This document shows, piece by piece, positions 1 to 7,264 of a stretch of DNA of 34,564 nt. How positions within the stretch are numbered: position 1 is the first letter of the stretch; each line of letters starts with the position of its first letter. The notes under the pieces were generated by a model. The model made no database searches. It was not told the DNA's origin and saw only the letters and a list, made by a program, of their open reading frames with translations. The stretch is from Lachnospiraceae bacterium. Lineage in GTDB: Bacteria > Bacillota > Clostridia > Lachnospirales > Lachnospiraceae. The stretch lies in contig WQST01000003.1 in the NCBI GenBank assembly GCA_009787745.1, forward strand, positions 1 to 34,564, in the 5' to 3' direction. The translations under genes and the position numbers were made by a program.

Positions 1-280
1 CAACGGAGTTCCAAAGCGTTGCGCGGTTAGCATATTCTTTGGGCGTATCTTGCGGCAACATGATTTCGGTGTGAACTACGCCGCGCTTGAAAGTATAGTT
101 GTGCGTTATGCCGTCACGCTCGTTTTGCAAATTCTCGCCCGACCGATAGGCGGCGGCATTTACAGCGTTTGAATAGCGGTTGTCGTGCAGTTTTTCGGCG
201 GCACGATAAGCAGCAGCGGCAACTGCCGACCGCCCTGTTTTGCGGCTGATTATGCTAACGTGCAAGTGATAAATTGCCAT
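1..280 (-). CDS. MobA/MobL (MobQ) family relaxase, N-terminal part, cut by the window edge
   Basis: Only the first 93 residues are inside the window. The protein begins MAIYHLHVSIISRKTGRS and continues with VAAAAYR, then HNYTFKRGVVHTEI. This matches the start of MobA/MobL relaxases, which nick one strand at oriT and stay bound to it through a tyrosine during conjugative transfer. The oriT-like site lies 49-80 bases upstream of the start codon, as expected for a mobilisation gene. One oddity is that the AAAYRxxExL segment occurs twice in tandem, about 19 residues apart, so there are two candidate Tyr motifs. The family assignment is secure; the type of element (plasmid-derived, IME or ICE) cannot be told because the rest lies outside the window. 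Confidence 0.88.
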   Translation of the reverse strand, partial: MAIYHLHVSIISRKTGRSAVAAAAYRAAEKLHDNRYSNAVNAAAYRSGENLQNERDGITHNYTFKRGVVHTEIMLPQDTPKEYANRATLWNSV

Positions 281-328
281 GCGCTCACCTCGTTACAAGG
301 TATGCGCCAACGGCTTGGCTTGTTGACA

Positions 329-360
329 ACATTGCGAAGCAATGTATAAGTGCGCCCTTA
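329..360. other. oriT: oriT of MobQ type: inverted repeat plus nic motif
   Basis: A perfect 7-bp inverted repeat (ACATTGC, 3-base loop, GCAATGT; 329-345) is followed after one base by TAAGTGCGCCCTTA (347-360). The TAAGTGCGCCCT core is the known nick-region signature of the RSF1010/pIP501-like MobQ origins. It lies just upstream of, and divergent in position from, the relaxase start at 280. The motif match is seen directly; nicking here is inferred. Confidence 0.85.
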
Positions 361-512
361 TGTGGTTTGCGGGGTGGTCGGGCAAAATCGAAGGAGCAAC
401 GCGACTGTTGATTTTGGTCGGGCGCACACGCAAGCCACTTGCCGCAAGGCGGCAACACACAACGCAAAAAAACCGCCTAAAACTTGGCGGTGGGCAGATA
501 ATGTATTTGCGG

Positions 513-944
513 TTATTTCTTTGCTAACAAGCGGTTAATTGGTACGCTCGTTTTCTTTCGCTTGCATTTTCGCGTGACTTGAAACCGCCCTGCAAGGGGT
601 GTAAAAACTACGCTTTCGGCTTGGGCTTTTACAGCGGCGGTTAATGCGGTGATTTGGCTATCTTTTTGGCTTAGTTGTTCGCTTAAAGTGTTAATTGTGG
701 TGCGCAATATTTCTATTAAATTGCCGTCAAGTGAAGCGTTTTCTTTTGACGGTTTAAAATTTGAGCGACTATCATTAAACGCCTGTTTTATCAGCTTTTC
801 ACCGTCAAGCGACACCGTCAAAATACCGTTTTCTTTTGACACTAAAGGCTGTAACGCAAGCAACAACGGTGGCTTGCTGATTTTATAAAAAACCGCTTGC
901 TTTGAAACGCCGATTTCTTTTGCTATCTGCCGAATGGTTTTCAT
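513..944 (-). CDS. Small HTH plus coiled-coil protein of plasmid/mobile-element type
   Basis: This is a 143-residue protein. Residues 1-22 (MKTIRQIAKEIGVSKQAVFY) form a helix-turn-helix like that of DUF536-type replication-associated proteins of Gram-positive plasmids. Residues about 75-112 (ending in SQKDSQITALTAAVKAQAE) are heptad-like and probably form a coiled coil. The tail is strongly basic (RKCKRKKTS). It has an AGGGG-type ribosome binding site before the ATG and points the same way as the relaxase, with the oriT between them, so it probably belongs to the same element. It may be a transcriptional regulator or an accessory replication/partition protein. The family assignment is tentative. 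Confidence 0.55.
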   Translation of the reverse strand: MKTIRQIAKEIGVSKQAVFYKISKPPLLLALQPLVSKENGILTVSLDGEKLIKQAFNDSRSNFKPSKENASLDGNLIEILRTTINTLSEQLSQKDSQITALTAAVKAQAESVVFTPLAGRFQVTRKCKRKKTSVPINRLLAKK

Positions 945-1075
945 GCTTTCAACCCCTTTTGATTTTTGACACCTTTTCGTCTTATGCTTTAGGGTTGGGC
1001 GGAGTGACAGAAATTGACTAATGAAAAATTAAAATAAAACAAAAAAGTTTCTAACAAAAAAATTTCGCAAGGGGG

Positions 1076-1104
1076 TTGACATACACACCATTTATGTGTA
1101 TACT
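1076..1104 (+). promoter_or_regulatory. Consensus sigma-A promoter overlapping a 7-bp palindromic operator
   Basis: TTGACA (1076-1081), a 17-base spacer and TATACT (1099-1104) make a near-perfect sigma-A promoter. The inverted repeat ATACACA (1081-1087) / TGTGTAT (1095-1101) sits between and over the two boxes, as in a repressed promoter. It points toward the tRNA-Phe about 110 bases away. Its natural target is unclear; it may belong to the mobile element or drive the tRNA. Confidence 0.7.
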
Positions 1105-1214
1105 ATAAAAGTCCTCGGTTCTAAGTGCCGAAAATCCTCGTGTCTATGAGGTCAGAAAGAAAATCAAAACGGCCAAAACCCTTGAAAATAAAGGAATTTG
1201 CGTGTTGCTATTTT

Positions 1215-1287
<73 letters not shown>

Positions 1288-1468
1288 TGTTTTTATTGTT
1301 CGAGAAATGCCATCAATATCTTTCAGATTAAGATTTCGCTATAGACGGGCTATTGTCTTTTTTTAAAAATCATGTTATTTCATTTTTGAAAATCCCCAAA
1401 CTCTTTATACATAAGGGATGAAGCTAAATTTAATTCAAAAAATGGGGAAACTCAAAATATTTGAAATA

Positions 1469-1505
1469 TTGATATTTTCGTTTTTTCGTGATACAATATG
1501 TATCA
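1469..1505 (+). promoter_or_regulatory. Promoter and palindromic operator of the toxin-antitoxin operon
   Basis: TTGATA (1469-1474), 17 bases, TACAAT (1492-1497). A perfect 7-bp inverted repeat TGATACA-ATA-TGTATCA (1489-1505) covers the -10 box. This is the usual arrangement for autoregulation by a Phd/YefM antitoxin or its toxin complex (inference from the family). Confidence 0.75.
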
Positions 1506-1520
1506 TCAGGAGGTAAAATT

Positions 1521-1805
1521 ATGTTCTCAACTCATGTAAAAGCTGTTCGCGACTTAAGAAATAACTATCCCGAAGTGGCTTCACTCATAAAAAATCGCGA
1601 CCATGTTATCATAACAAATAATGGTAAAAGTGAAGCAGTTTTAATATCATATGAGGAATTTGCAAAATATGAAGATTTTTTACACATTCGTTATGTTAAA
1701 GAAAAATTAGCAGAAGCGGAGTTAGTGGCTGACAATCCCGATGAATGGCTTAGTATTGATGAACTTTTTAAAGAATGGGATAGTTGGGATGCGGTAAAAT
1801 TATGA
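1521..1805 (+). CDS. Antitoxin of Phd/YefM type
   Basis: This 94-residue protein begins MFSTHVKAVRDLRNNYPEVA and contains the core GKSEAVLISYEEFAKYED, the typical Phd/YefM pattern (DNA-binding N-terminal half followed by a toxin-wrapping acidic helix). The start at 1521 is chosen because AGGAGG lies seven bases upstream; an in-frame ATG at 1488 lies inside the promoter. The stop overlaps the toxin start by four bases (ATGA), so the two are translationally coupled. The antitoxin should neutralise the downstream ParE/RelE-like toxin and repress the operon through the palindrome at 1489-1505. Confidence 0.88.
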   Translation: MFSTHVKAVRDLRNNYPEVASLIKNRDHVIITNNGKSEAVLISYEEFAKYEDFLHIRYVKEKLAEAELVADNPDEWLSIDELFKEWDSWDAVKL

Positions 1806-2092
1806 AACTTGTAATACTAAAATTAGCTAGAAATGATTTAAAAGAAATACATGAATATCTGTCAGAGTTTGGCGAAAGTCCAAACAGAAAGTTTCGGGCA
1901 AGTTTTGAAGAGTTTTGTATTCAAATAGTGAATACGCCATATATGTTCAATAAATATGAGCATAATCCTAATTTCCGAAAAGCAGCTATTATATTCGAAT
2001 ATTTAGTTTTTTATCAGGTCGATGACAAAACTAAAAAAGTAAAAATCTATCGTGTCCTACATGGGAAACAAGATATTAGGTCAATGCTATAA
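1802..2092 (+). CDS. Toxin of ParE/RelE superfamily
   Basis: This protein has 96 residues, starting MKLVILKLARNDLKEIHEYL and ending with VKIYRVLHGKQDIRSML. Both ends fit the ParE/RelE fold: an N-terminal strand and helix pair, then a C-terminal strand with RVLHGKQD close to the RxxHxxRD signature. ParE members poison DNA gyrase and RelE members cleave mRNA on the ribosome; the LARNDLKEIHEYL helix favours the ParE branch. It overlaps the antitoxin by four bases. The superfamily is well supported but the target is not. Confidence 0.85.
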   Translation: MKLVILKLARNDLKEIHEYLSEFGESPNRKFRASFEEFCIQIVNTPYMFNKYEHNPNFRKAAIIFEYLVFYQVDDKTKKVKIYRVLHGKQDIRSML

Positions 2093-2290
2093 GTGCATGT
2101 ATTCTGCATGTAAATACCGTCAGATGCATCAGATGATTTTAATATACATTTGTTGTTATTTAGTATATCATATAGGTTAAGATAACCTTTAATAAAAGAA
2201 AAGCAAATTGACTTTACTATAAAATGGTGCATTGCTTGGAGAAATGAAAGAAAACATACATTTTAGAAAGCGTGAAGGAGGGACGAAAGA

Positions 2291-2737
2291 ATGATTATTA
2301 GAAAAGCAACTCCTGCTGATGCTGAGTCTCTACACGACCTATATCAGAACCATTTGACCGCAAATCCTTCGAGAGAACCGCAAGATATGAATGTTTGGCG
2401 GGAGAGAATTGCACAGTTTATGAGCAACCCTTTTTATCATTTGCTTGTCGGTGATGTTGAAGGTTTAATAAAATCCTCTGTGACGTTAATCGTGATTGAA
2501 AACTTGACCCACAATCTTCGTCCTTATGCGGTGATTGAAAATGTCGTCACCCATTCCGATTATCTCGGTAAACATTACGCTACTACGCTTATGAATAAAG
2601 CAAGCGAGATAGCAAAGGATTTAGGTTGTTACAAAATCATGTTGCTTACCGGCTCAAAAAATGACAGCACTTTGAAATTCTACGAAAAATGCGGTTTTAA
2701 TAAAAATGGCAAAACTGCTTTTATTAAATGGCTGTGA
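2291..2737 (+). CDS. GNAT family N-acetyltransferase
   Basis: This 148-residue protein begins MIIRKATPADAESLHDLY, the usual first strand and helix of GNAT enzymes. The acetyl-CoA motif A region is VVTHSDYLGKHYATTLM (about residues 90-106), with YLGKHYA in place of the classical QxxGxG/A loop. The C-terminal part DSTLKFYEKCGF is the family's motif B. It moves an acetyl group from acetyl-CoA to an amine of unknown substrate. GAAGGAGGG precedes the ATG. A second GNAT gene follows after a few bases, so the two form an operon of unrelated or distantly related acetyltransferases. Confidence 0.9.
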   Translation: MIIRKATPADAESLHDLYQNHLTANPSREPQDMNVWRERIAQFMSNPFYHLLVGDVEGLIKSSVTLIVIENLTHNLRPYAVIENVVTHSDYLGKHYATTLMNKASEIAKDLGCYKIMLLTGSKNDSTLKFYEKCGFNKNGKTAFIKWL

Positions 2738-2746
2738 GGTATGCTA

Positions 2747-3229
2747 ATGCAATTCAACGTACGGACAATAGAATTACCTGATGAAAAAACGGCGATTACA
2801 TTAAAAATCATGCATTCACTTCCCGCATGGTTCAGTCCGCCGGAAGATATAGATAAAAAAGCAGTAACACATAGGGAATATCCCTTTTTCGCAGCATATG
2901 ACGACGATGTACCGATAGGTTTTGTCGCCTTGAAAATCCACAATCAGTACACCGCCGATATTTTCAACCTTGGAGTTTTGGAGCCGTATCAGCGGCAAGG
3001 AATTGGTCATAGCTTGCTGGAAATCGCCGAGCGGTATTGCGTTGAGAAAGGTTATTTGTTCTTGACGGTTAAAACACTGGATTCATCGGCGAAATATGAG
3101 CCATATGAGCGGACACGGGCGTTTTATCAAAATATGGGATTTATTCCACTTGAAGTGTTCACCACATTCTGGGATGAAGAGAATCCGTGTTTGTTTATGG
3201 CTAAAGGGGTTGGAGACAAAGGAGCGTAA
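2747..3229 (+). CDS. GNAT family N-acetyltransferase
   Basis: The protein has 160 residues from the preferred ATG at 2747, which is seven bases after GAGG; an in-frame ATG at 2741 is too close to it. The acetyl-CoA loop is YQRQGIGHSLLEIAERY (about residue 85), matching QxxGxG, and YERTRAFYQNMGF is motif B. The substrate cannot be read from the sequence. It follows another GNAT gene within ten bases and precedes a broken GNAT start, so a small cassette of acetyltransferase genes seems to be decaying here. Confidence 0.9.
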   Translation: MQFNVRTIELPDEKTAITLKIMHSLPAWFSPPEDIDKKAVTHREYPFFAAYDDDVPIGFVALKIHNQYTADIFNLGVLEPYQRQGIGHSLLEIAERYCVEKGYLFLTVKTLDSSAKYEPYERTRAFYQNMGFIPLEVFTTFWDEENPCLFMAKGVGDKGA

Positions 3230-3279
3230 ATTATGAGAACACTTGAGAGAATTACGACCGTTGACGTGGAGTCAAAAAA

Positions 3280-3393
3280 ATGATTTATCTTAAAACAAAA
3301 CGCCTTATAATCCGTGACCCAAAACCGACCGACTTGTATTATTCAAATATGTATAACGAGGAAGTCCGTAACATCAATACTTTATCTATCTAA
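3280..3393 (+). pseudogene. N-terminal remnant of a third GNAT acetyltransferase
   Basis: The 37-codon frame MIYLKTKRLIIRDPKPTDLY matches the opening of RimJ/RimL-type GNATs (TxRLxLRxxxxxD). After about 32 residues it breaks off into NTLSI and a stop, far short of the usual 160-180 residues, and no continuation is seen in other frames. A 15-codon frame (3234-3281) overlaps its start by ATGA. Confidence 0.7.
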
Positions 3394-3403
3394 TTTTTCA
3401 TGA

Positions 3404-3435
3404 GCCTCGTTAAACTATTAAATGTTTAACGAGGC
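3404..3435. terminator. Strong 12-bp hairpin, likely terminator between convergent genes
   Basis: GCCTCGTTAAAC and GTTTAACGAGGC pair perfectly around an 8-base loop, between the acetyltransferase cluster and the convergent DUF975 gene. A clear T-run is lacking on either side, so terminator function is inferred from position. Confidence 0.45.
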
Positions 3436-3493
3436 GATAAACAGCGTGTTTATGCGATCTTCAAATAATTCTCCGTTAAACCATTCCGGGAAC

Positions 3494-4207
3494 TTAGGTA
3501 TTAAGCTTTAATGCTTCATACAACTCAGCATTAGTCAATTGTTGGTAAGGGTTTACATAGAAAATCGTGAGGATGAAACAAGTAAATAAACCTAAGATAT
3601 GCCAGCCGAGAAATGATAAGTCTAGCACAAAGGCATTCCATTTATGACCCGTCATCATTTCTCTTGAGCGGTTAAAAGCTTCGACTGAACTAATCTCTGG
3701 ATTTTCCGCCAAAATGTAAGGTATCATACGGTATTCCAATCCTTTGATAATCCCCGGGATAATAAATAGCAAAGTCCAGCCCAGGGTAAACAAACCGCGT
3801 AAAAACTGTATTTTCACAATATTCATGTAAGCCTTTTTGAATGCAAATGATAATTGTGATAAATTACCGGGAGCGGTACGAGCGAAAATAAAGAAACGGC
3901 GGCAGCTAACTTCAAGCGGTCCGAAAACAAAAATTGCCAGTCCTAGCGTGAGCGCTAAAATCGCCAAAACAATCCCCAGTATCATAAAAATCACTAATGG
4001 AGGTGCTATTCCGACATGATTGTCTGATGCTCCGCCGGAAAAAGAAGAACTGCCGGAACTGCTGGAACTGCCGGAACCACTGCCAAAGCCACCGGTTGAA
4101 ATAGTTGTTAAAATAGCTACAAGAACACTTTTCCAATAATTTTGACTAAAAACAATCTTCGCATTATTCTTTAACTCGACACGTGTCCACATAAAATTGT
4201 CCCACAT
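3494..4207 (-). CDS. DUF975 family integral membrane protein
   Basis: About 237 residues. MWTRVELKNNAKIVF opens the protein as in DUF975 members, and the C-terminal half carries the family pattern NPEISSVEAFNRSREMMTGHKWNAFVLDLSFLGW (shown here only to describe; it spans about residues 178-211). Four or more membrane segments are visible. A Gly/Ser-only stretch (GSGSGSSSSSGSSSFSGG) fills the loop after the first hydrophobic segment. The start is ambiguous because the 15-base unit GACAATTTTATGTGG occurs twice in tandem, giving ATGs at 4207 and 4192; the first is nearer to the GGAAAGG ribosome binding site. The function of the family is unknown. It is divergent from the HD-GYP gene. Confidence 0.85.
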   Translation of the reverse strand: MWDNFMWTRVELKNNAKIVFSQNYWKSVLVAILTTISTGGFGSGSGSSSSSGSSSFSGGASDNHVGIAPPLVIFMILGIVLAILALTLGLAIFVFGPLEVSCRRFFIFARTAPGNLSQLSFAFKKAYMNIVKIQFLRGLFTLGWTLLFIIPGIIKGLEYRMIPYILAENPEISSVEAFNRSREMMTGHKWNAFVLDLSFLGWHILGLFTCFILTIFYVNPYQQLTNAELYEALKLNT

Positions 4208-4388
4208 AAAATTGTCCTTTCCACACCAAATGCTACCCACTTTTCATCTGCTTCAATTCTATCGTTTTTTTAGCGAAAGGGCAAGATATTTATAACTAGT
4301 TTTCCGATTTCCGATTTTTAATCAAGGTTGGTCAATAAAACAAAATCTACCGCCATTAATCGGTCGGTTAAAAAATAAGTTGCAATTT

Positions 4389-4417
4389 TTGACAGGGTAA
4401 TACATAATTACGATATA
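4389..4417 (+). promoter_or_regulatory. Likely sigma-A promoter of the HD-GYP gene
   Basis: TTGACA (4389-4394) is followed after 17 bases by GATATA (4412-4417), with TATATG in an overlapping register. The start codon is 33 bases further on. Confidence 0.55.
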
Positions 4418-4449
4418 TGATGGAGGGGAAATATTAAAAGGGTATAATA

Positions 4450-5700
4450 ATGAAATTATTTAGCAAGCTTAAACTTCAACATGAGAACGAGGTTGATTTT
4501 TCTGAATGGAGTAAAAAACTTATCCGAACGTATTGGTATGTTGCTCTAATTATAACTGTTGCGGCGGCTTTTCTTTTGATTGGGCTGATTCTGAATAATG
4601 AGTATGAAATTAAGTTTGAAGGTGTGAGCTATTTTCAGTATATACTTACATATCTGATTTATCCATTTCTTATGATTGCGGTATGTATTATATTATCATC
4701 AATTGGGATAAAGATATTCGGTGAAAAAAGATTATATACGATGCAGGCTTTTATCTGTTTGCTGTGTCTTACAATGATGTCGTCAATCGCAACGATTACA
4801 CATTATACGGTTAACGGAATTTATATGTCTTTTTCTTTTGTTTGCTTTATATCGTTGATTTATATTGACCGAAAGCTGGTTATTTTCGCCGCAATAATTA
4901 GCGGATTAACTTATCTTTTGATAGCGGTATTTTTCCTTATGGAAAAATCAGCAACGGGAGAAATTAAACATGGGGTAGAAGAGATTTTCACGACTCTTGC
5001 CTTAATTAGTACCGCGGCGGCGATTACGATGCATATCTTAAGCCGAAAGCAAATCCTAATATCTAATGTCGTTCAAATGAAAGACGGTATCTTATATACG
5101 ATGGCTGACCTTGTCGAAAATCGGGACAACAATACGGGCGGGCATGTTGAGCGGACGACAGTATATATGGAGTTGCTGACTAATGCAATTCAGGAAGCGG
5201 GGATATATGCTGATGATATGGATGATTGGGATTTGGATTCGGTTATTTCGTCGGCTCGTCTTCATGATGTCGGCAAAATAACTATTTCGGATGCTATTTT
5301 AAATAAGCCGGGACGGTTAACGGATGAAGAGTTTAATATTATGAAAACGCATACGACGGAAGGAGAACGAATTATTGAAAAAACCATTGAGCGGACAAGA
5401 AATGCTTTGTTCCTAAAGAATGCGAAAATAATTGCTGCATACCATCATGAGCGCTGGGATGGCAGTGGTTATCCATATGGTTTGAAAGATGTGGAAATTC
5501 CGCTGTTGGGGCGGTTGATGGCAATTGTTGATGTCTATGATGCACTGGTTTCAGAGCGTCCATACAAGAAAGCGTTTTCCCATGAAGAGGCAATGGATAT
5601 TATTAAAAAAGATGCGGGGAAACATTTTGATCCAATATTGGTAGGAGTTTTTCTGAGTATTGGCGCTCAAGTTGCGGCGGTTAGGGAAATTTATAAATAA
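4450..5700 (+). CDS. Membrane-anchored HD-GYP domain phosphodiesterase
   Basis: 416 residues. Residues about 27-200 contain six hydrophobic segments and no recognisable extracellular sensor domain. The cytoplasmic half (about 210-415) is an HD-GYP domain: LHDVGK gives the HD pair near residue 271, followed by KTHTTEGERII, and HHERWDGSGYP (about 330-340) is the GYP signature. All expected metal ligands appear present, so hydrolysis of cyclic di-GMP is likely, which points to control of motility, adhesion or sporulation. It is monocistronic, with its own promoter. Confidence 0.92.
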   Translation: MKLFSKLKLQHENEVDFSEWSKKLIRTYWYVALIITVAAAFLLIGLILNNEYEIKFEGVSYFQYILTYLIYPFLMIAVCIILSSIGIKIFGEKRLYTMQAFICLLCLTMMSSIATITHYTVNGIYMSFSFVCFISLIYIDRKLVIFAAIISGLTYLLIAVFFLMEKSATGEIKHGVEEIFTTLALISTAAAITMHILSRKQILISNVVQMKDGILYTMADLVENRDNNTGGHVERTTVYMELLTNAIQEAGIYADDMDDWDLDSVISSARLHDVGKITISDAILNKPGRLTDEEFNIMKTHTTEGERIIEKTIERTRNALFLKNAKIIAAYHHERWDGSGYPYGLKDVEIPLLGRLMAIVDVYDALVSERPYKKAFSHEEAMDIIKKDAGKHFDPILVGVFLSIGAQVAAVREIYK

Positions 5701-5811
5701 GTGAAATGAAATTACCAACAAACTCCTATTGATTTAAGTATAAATATATCAGAAAATATACTAGTAATAAATCAAAAGTCTGTTCCTTACAGACAGAATG
5801 GAGTCTACATA

Positions 5812-6063
5812 ATGAAGATTTACAAGATCTATAGTTTGATGGGATTATGTTATGTTTATAGTATGAATCCTGTGGAAAATGAGTTAATGGAAGAAGTTTA
5901 TATTAAGTTGCCGGATGAATTTGCGGAAATCACCCGTAAGAATGGTATGCGGGGTATTGTTGGACCGGATGGTTTCATTGCAACAATGTTTTCAGGACCT
6001 GACCCAATGATTTTTAATCATCAATATGGCGGGGGAGAGAATCATACATTTCAAGTAGTTTAG
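5812..6063 (+). CDS. Hypothetical protein, 83 residues
   Basis: No family is recognised. The frame starts MKIYKIYSLMGLCYVYSMNP, with a GGAG-like site upstream, and is followed 16 bases after its stop by a clear terminator, which supports it being a real transcription unit. The second half (EEVYIKLPDEFAEITRKNGM, then IVGPDGFIATMFSGPDP) looks like a small globular cytosolic domain. A later ATG (M27 in ELMEEVYIKLP) could be the true start, giving about 57 residues. Confidence 0.55.
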   Translation: MKIYKIYSLMGLCYVYSMNPVENELMEEVYIKLPDEFAEITRKNGMRGIVGPDGFIATMFSGPDPMIFNHQYGGGENHTFQVV

Positions 6064-6079
6064 TTTGAAAATTAATATG

Positions 6080-6105
6080 AGTGCCGTCGCATGGCGGCAC
6101 TTTTT
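6080..6105 (+). terminator. Rho-independent terminator
   Basis: AGTGCCGTC pairs with GGCGGCACT (9 bp, one G-T) around GCAT, followed by TTTTT. Confidence 0.9.
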
Positions 6106-6172
6106 GTTTGCAATTATTGGAATTTTATAGTATTTTAGTAATTGTTGGCTTATACTACTCAGAAAGATACAT

Positions 6173-6871
6173 ATGGAAAGATTCAGTCATTTTCGTTTCG
6201 CTTTTCGGCAAACGATTCCCATCATGTTAGGGTTTTTATTTCTTGGCACCGCTTTTGGCTTAATGCTATCCGATGCAGGGTATCATTTCTTGTGGGCTTT
6301 TTTAATCAGTATGGTCGTTTATGCGGGTAGTATGCAATTCGTAATGGTAACTTTATTTACTGCCGGAGCGGGGCTGCTTTATACGGCGATGATGACTTTA
6401 TTTATTAATGGGCGCCATATTTTTTATGGCTTGTCTTTGGTGGAAAAATTTAAAATAATGGGTAAGAGTTATCCGTATATGGTATTTTCTTTGACTGATG
6501 AAACATATTCGCTTTTGTGTCGGACGAAGGTTCCTGAGAAGCTCAGTGAAAAGAAAATTATGCTGTATATGAGTATGCTGAATCATAGTTATTGGGTGAT
6601 TGGATCGGTTTTTGGCGGTTTGGCAGGGCAGTTGATTAATTTTGATACAAATGGTATTGAATTTTCAATGACGGCACTCTTTATTGCGATTGTTATTGAG
6701 CAATGGCACGAGAAAGGTAATCGTTTATCAATTTTAGCCGGGGGAATTTCATCGGTGATTTTTTTGGTGCTTTTAGGTGCGGATCATTTTATAATGCCAT
6801 CATTATTTTTTACGGTTGGCTTCCGATTGCTTATGAAAAAATTTGATTTAAAAGGAGTAAAATTTGATTGA
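6173..6871 (+). CDS. azlC: AzlC family branched-chain amino acid exporter, large subunit
   Basis: This 232-residue membrane protein starts MERFSHFRFAFRQTIPIMLGF, followed by GTAFGLMLSDAGY and YAGSMQFVMVTL, typical of AzlC (LIV-E family). About five to six membrane helices are seen. With AzlD it forms an exporter of branched-chain amino acids or their analogues. The next gene encodes AzlD and overlaps it by eight bases. The upstream ribosome binding site is weak (AGAAAG), and TATACT about 20 bases upstream could be its -10 box. Confidence 0.93.
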   Translation: MERFSHFRFAFRQTIPIMLGFLFLGTAFGLMLSDAGYHFLWAFLISMVVYAGSMQFVMVTLFTAGAGLLYTAMMTLFINGRHIFYGLSLVEKFKIMGKSYPYMVFSLTDETYSLLCRTKVPEKLSEKKIMLYMSMLNHSYWVIGSVFGGLAGQLINFDTNGIEFSMTALFIAIVIEQWHEKGNRLSILAGGISSVIFLVLLGADHFIMPSLFFTVGFRLLMKKFDLKGVKFD

Positions 6872-7208
6872 TATAACAAATACAATTGGAATAATTGCCG
6901 TAGTTACGTTATGTACGATTATTTTACGTGCCGCCCCTTTTATTGTCTTTGGCAGCAGAAAAACCGTGCCTGCGCAGATAGCTTATTTAGGGAAGGTGCT
7001 TCCGCCTGCGATTATGGTGACGCTGGTGTTTTATTGTTTGCGGAATATTGATTTTCTGAGTGTACATGGGTGGTTAGCGGAGATAATTGCATCGGTTTTG
7101 GTGGTAATCCTTCATTTATGGAAGAAGAATATATTATTGACTGTGGCAGTCAGTACGATTGCGTATATGTTGATGATACAGCTTAATGTTTTTGGATCTT
7201 TTATGTAA
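6864..7208 (+). CDS. azlD: AzlD family branched-chain amino acid transport protein
   Basis: 114 residues with four hydrophobic segments; the core RAAPFIVFGSRKTVPAQIAYLG (described, residues about 22-43) and the LPPAIMVTLVFYCLR stretch are typical of AzlD, the small partner of AzlC. A TTG codon at 6864 serves as start, preceded by AAAGGAG inside the end of azlC. The eight-base overlap implies coupled translation and a fixed subunit ratio. Confidence 0.93.
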   Translation: MIDITNTIGIIAVVTLCTIILRAAPFIVFGSRKTVPAQIAYLGKVLPPAIMVTLVFYCLRNIDFLSVHGWLAEIIASVLVVILHLWKKNILLTVAVSTIAYMLMIQLNVFGSFM

Positions 7209-7212
7209 AAAT

Positions 7213-7244
7213 ATCAAGGAGACAGACAAATCTATCTCCTTGAT
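7213..7244 (-). terminator. Terminator hairpin between convergent azlD and the SH3/His-repeat gene
   Basis: ATCAAGGAGA pairs with TCTCCTTGAT (10 bp). Read on the minus strand it is followed by ATTTTT, so it mainly serves the minus-strand gene, but it can act on both. Confidence 0.7.
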
Positions 7245-7264
7245 AAAATTTAAACTAATAATTA

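Noticed and set aside
285-538. Small ORFs on both strands around the oriT
   Set aside because: They overlap the inverted repeat and nic motif, have no ribosome binding sites and no protein-like pattern.
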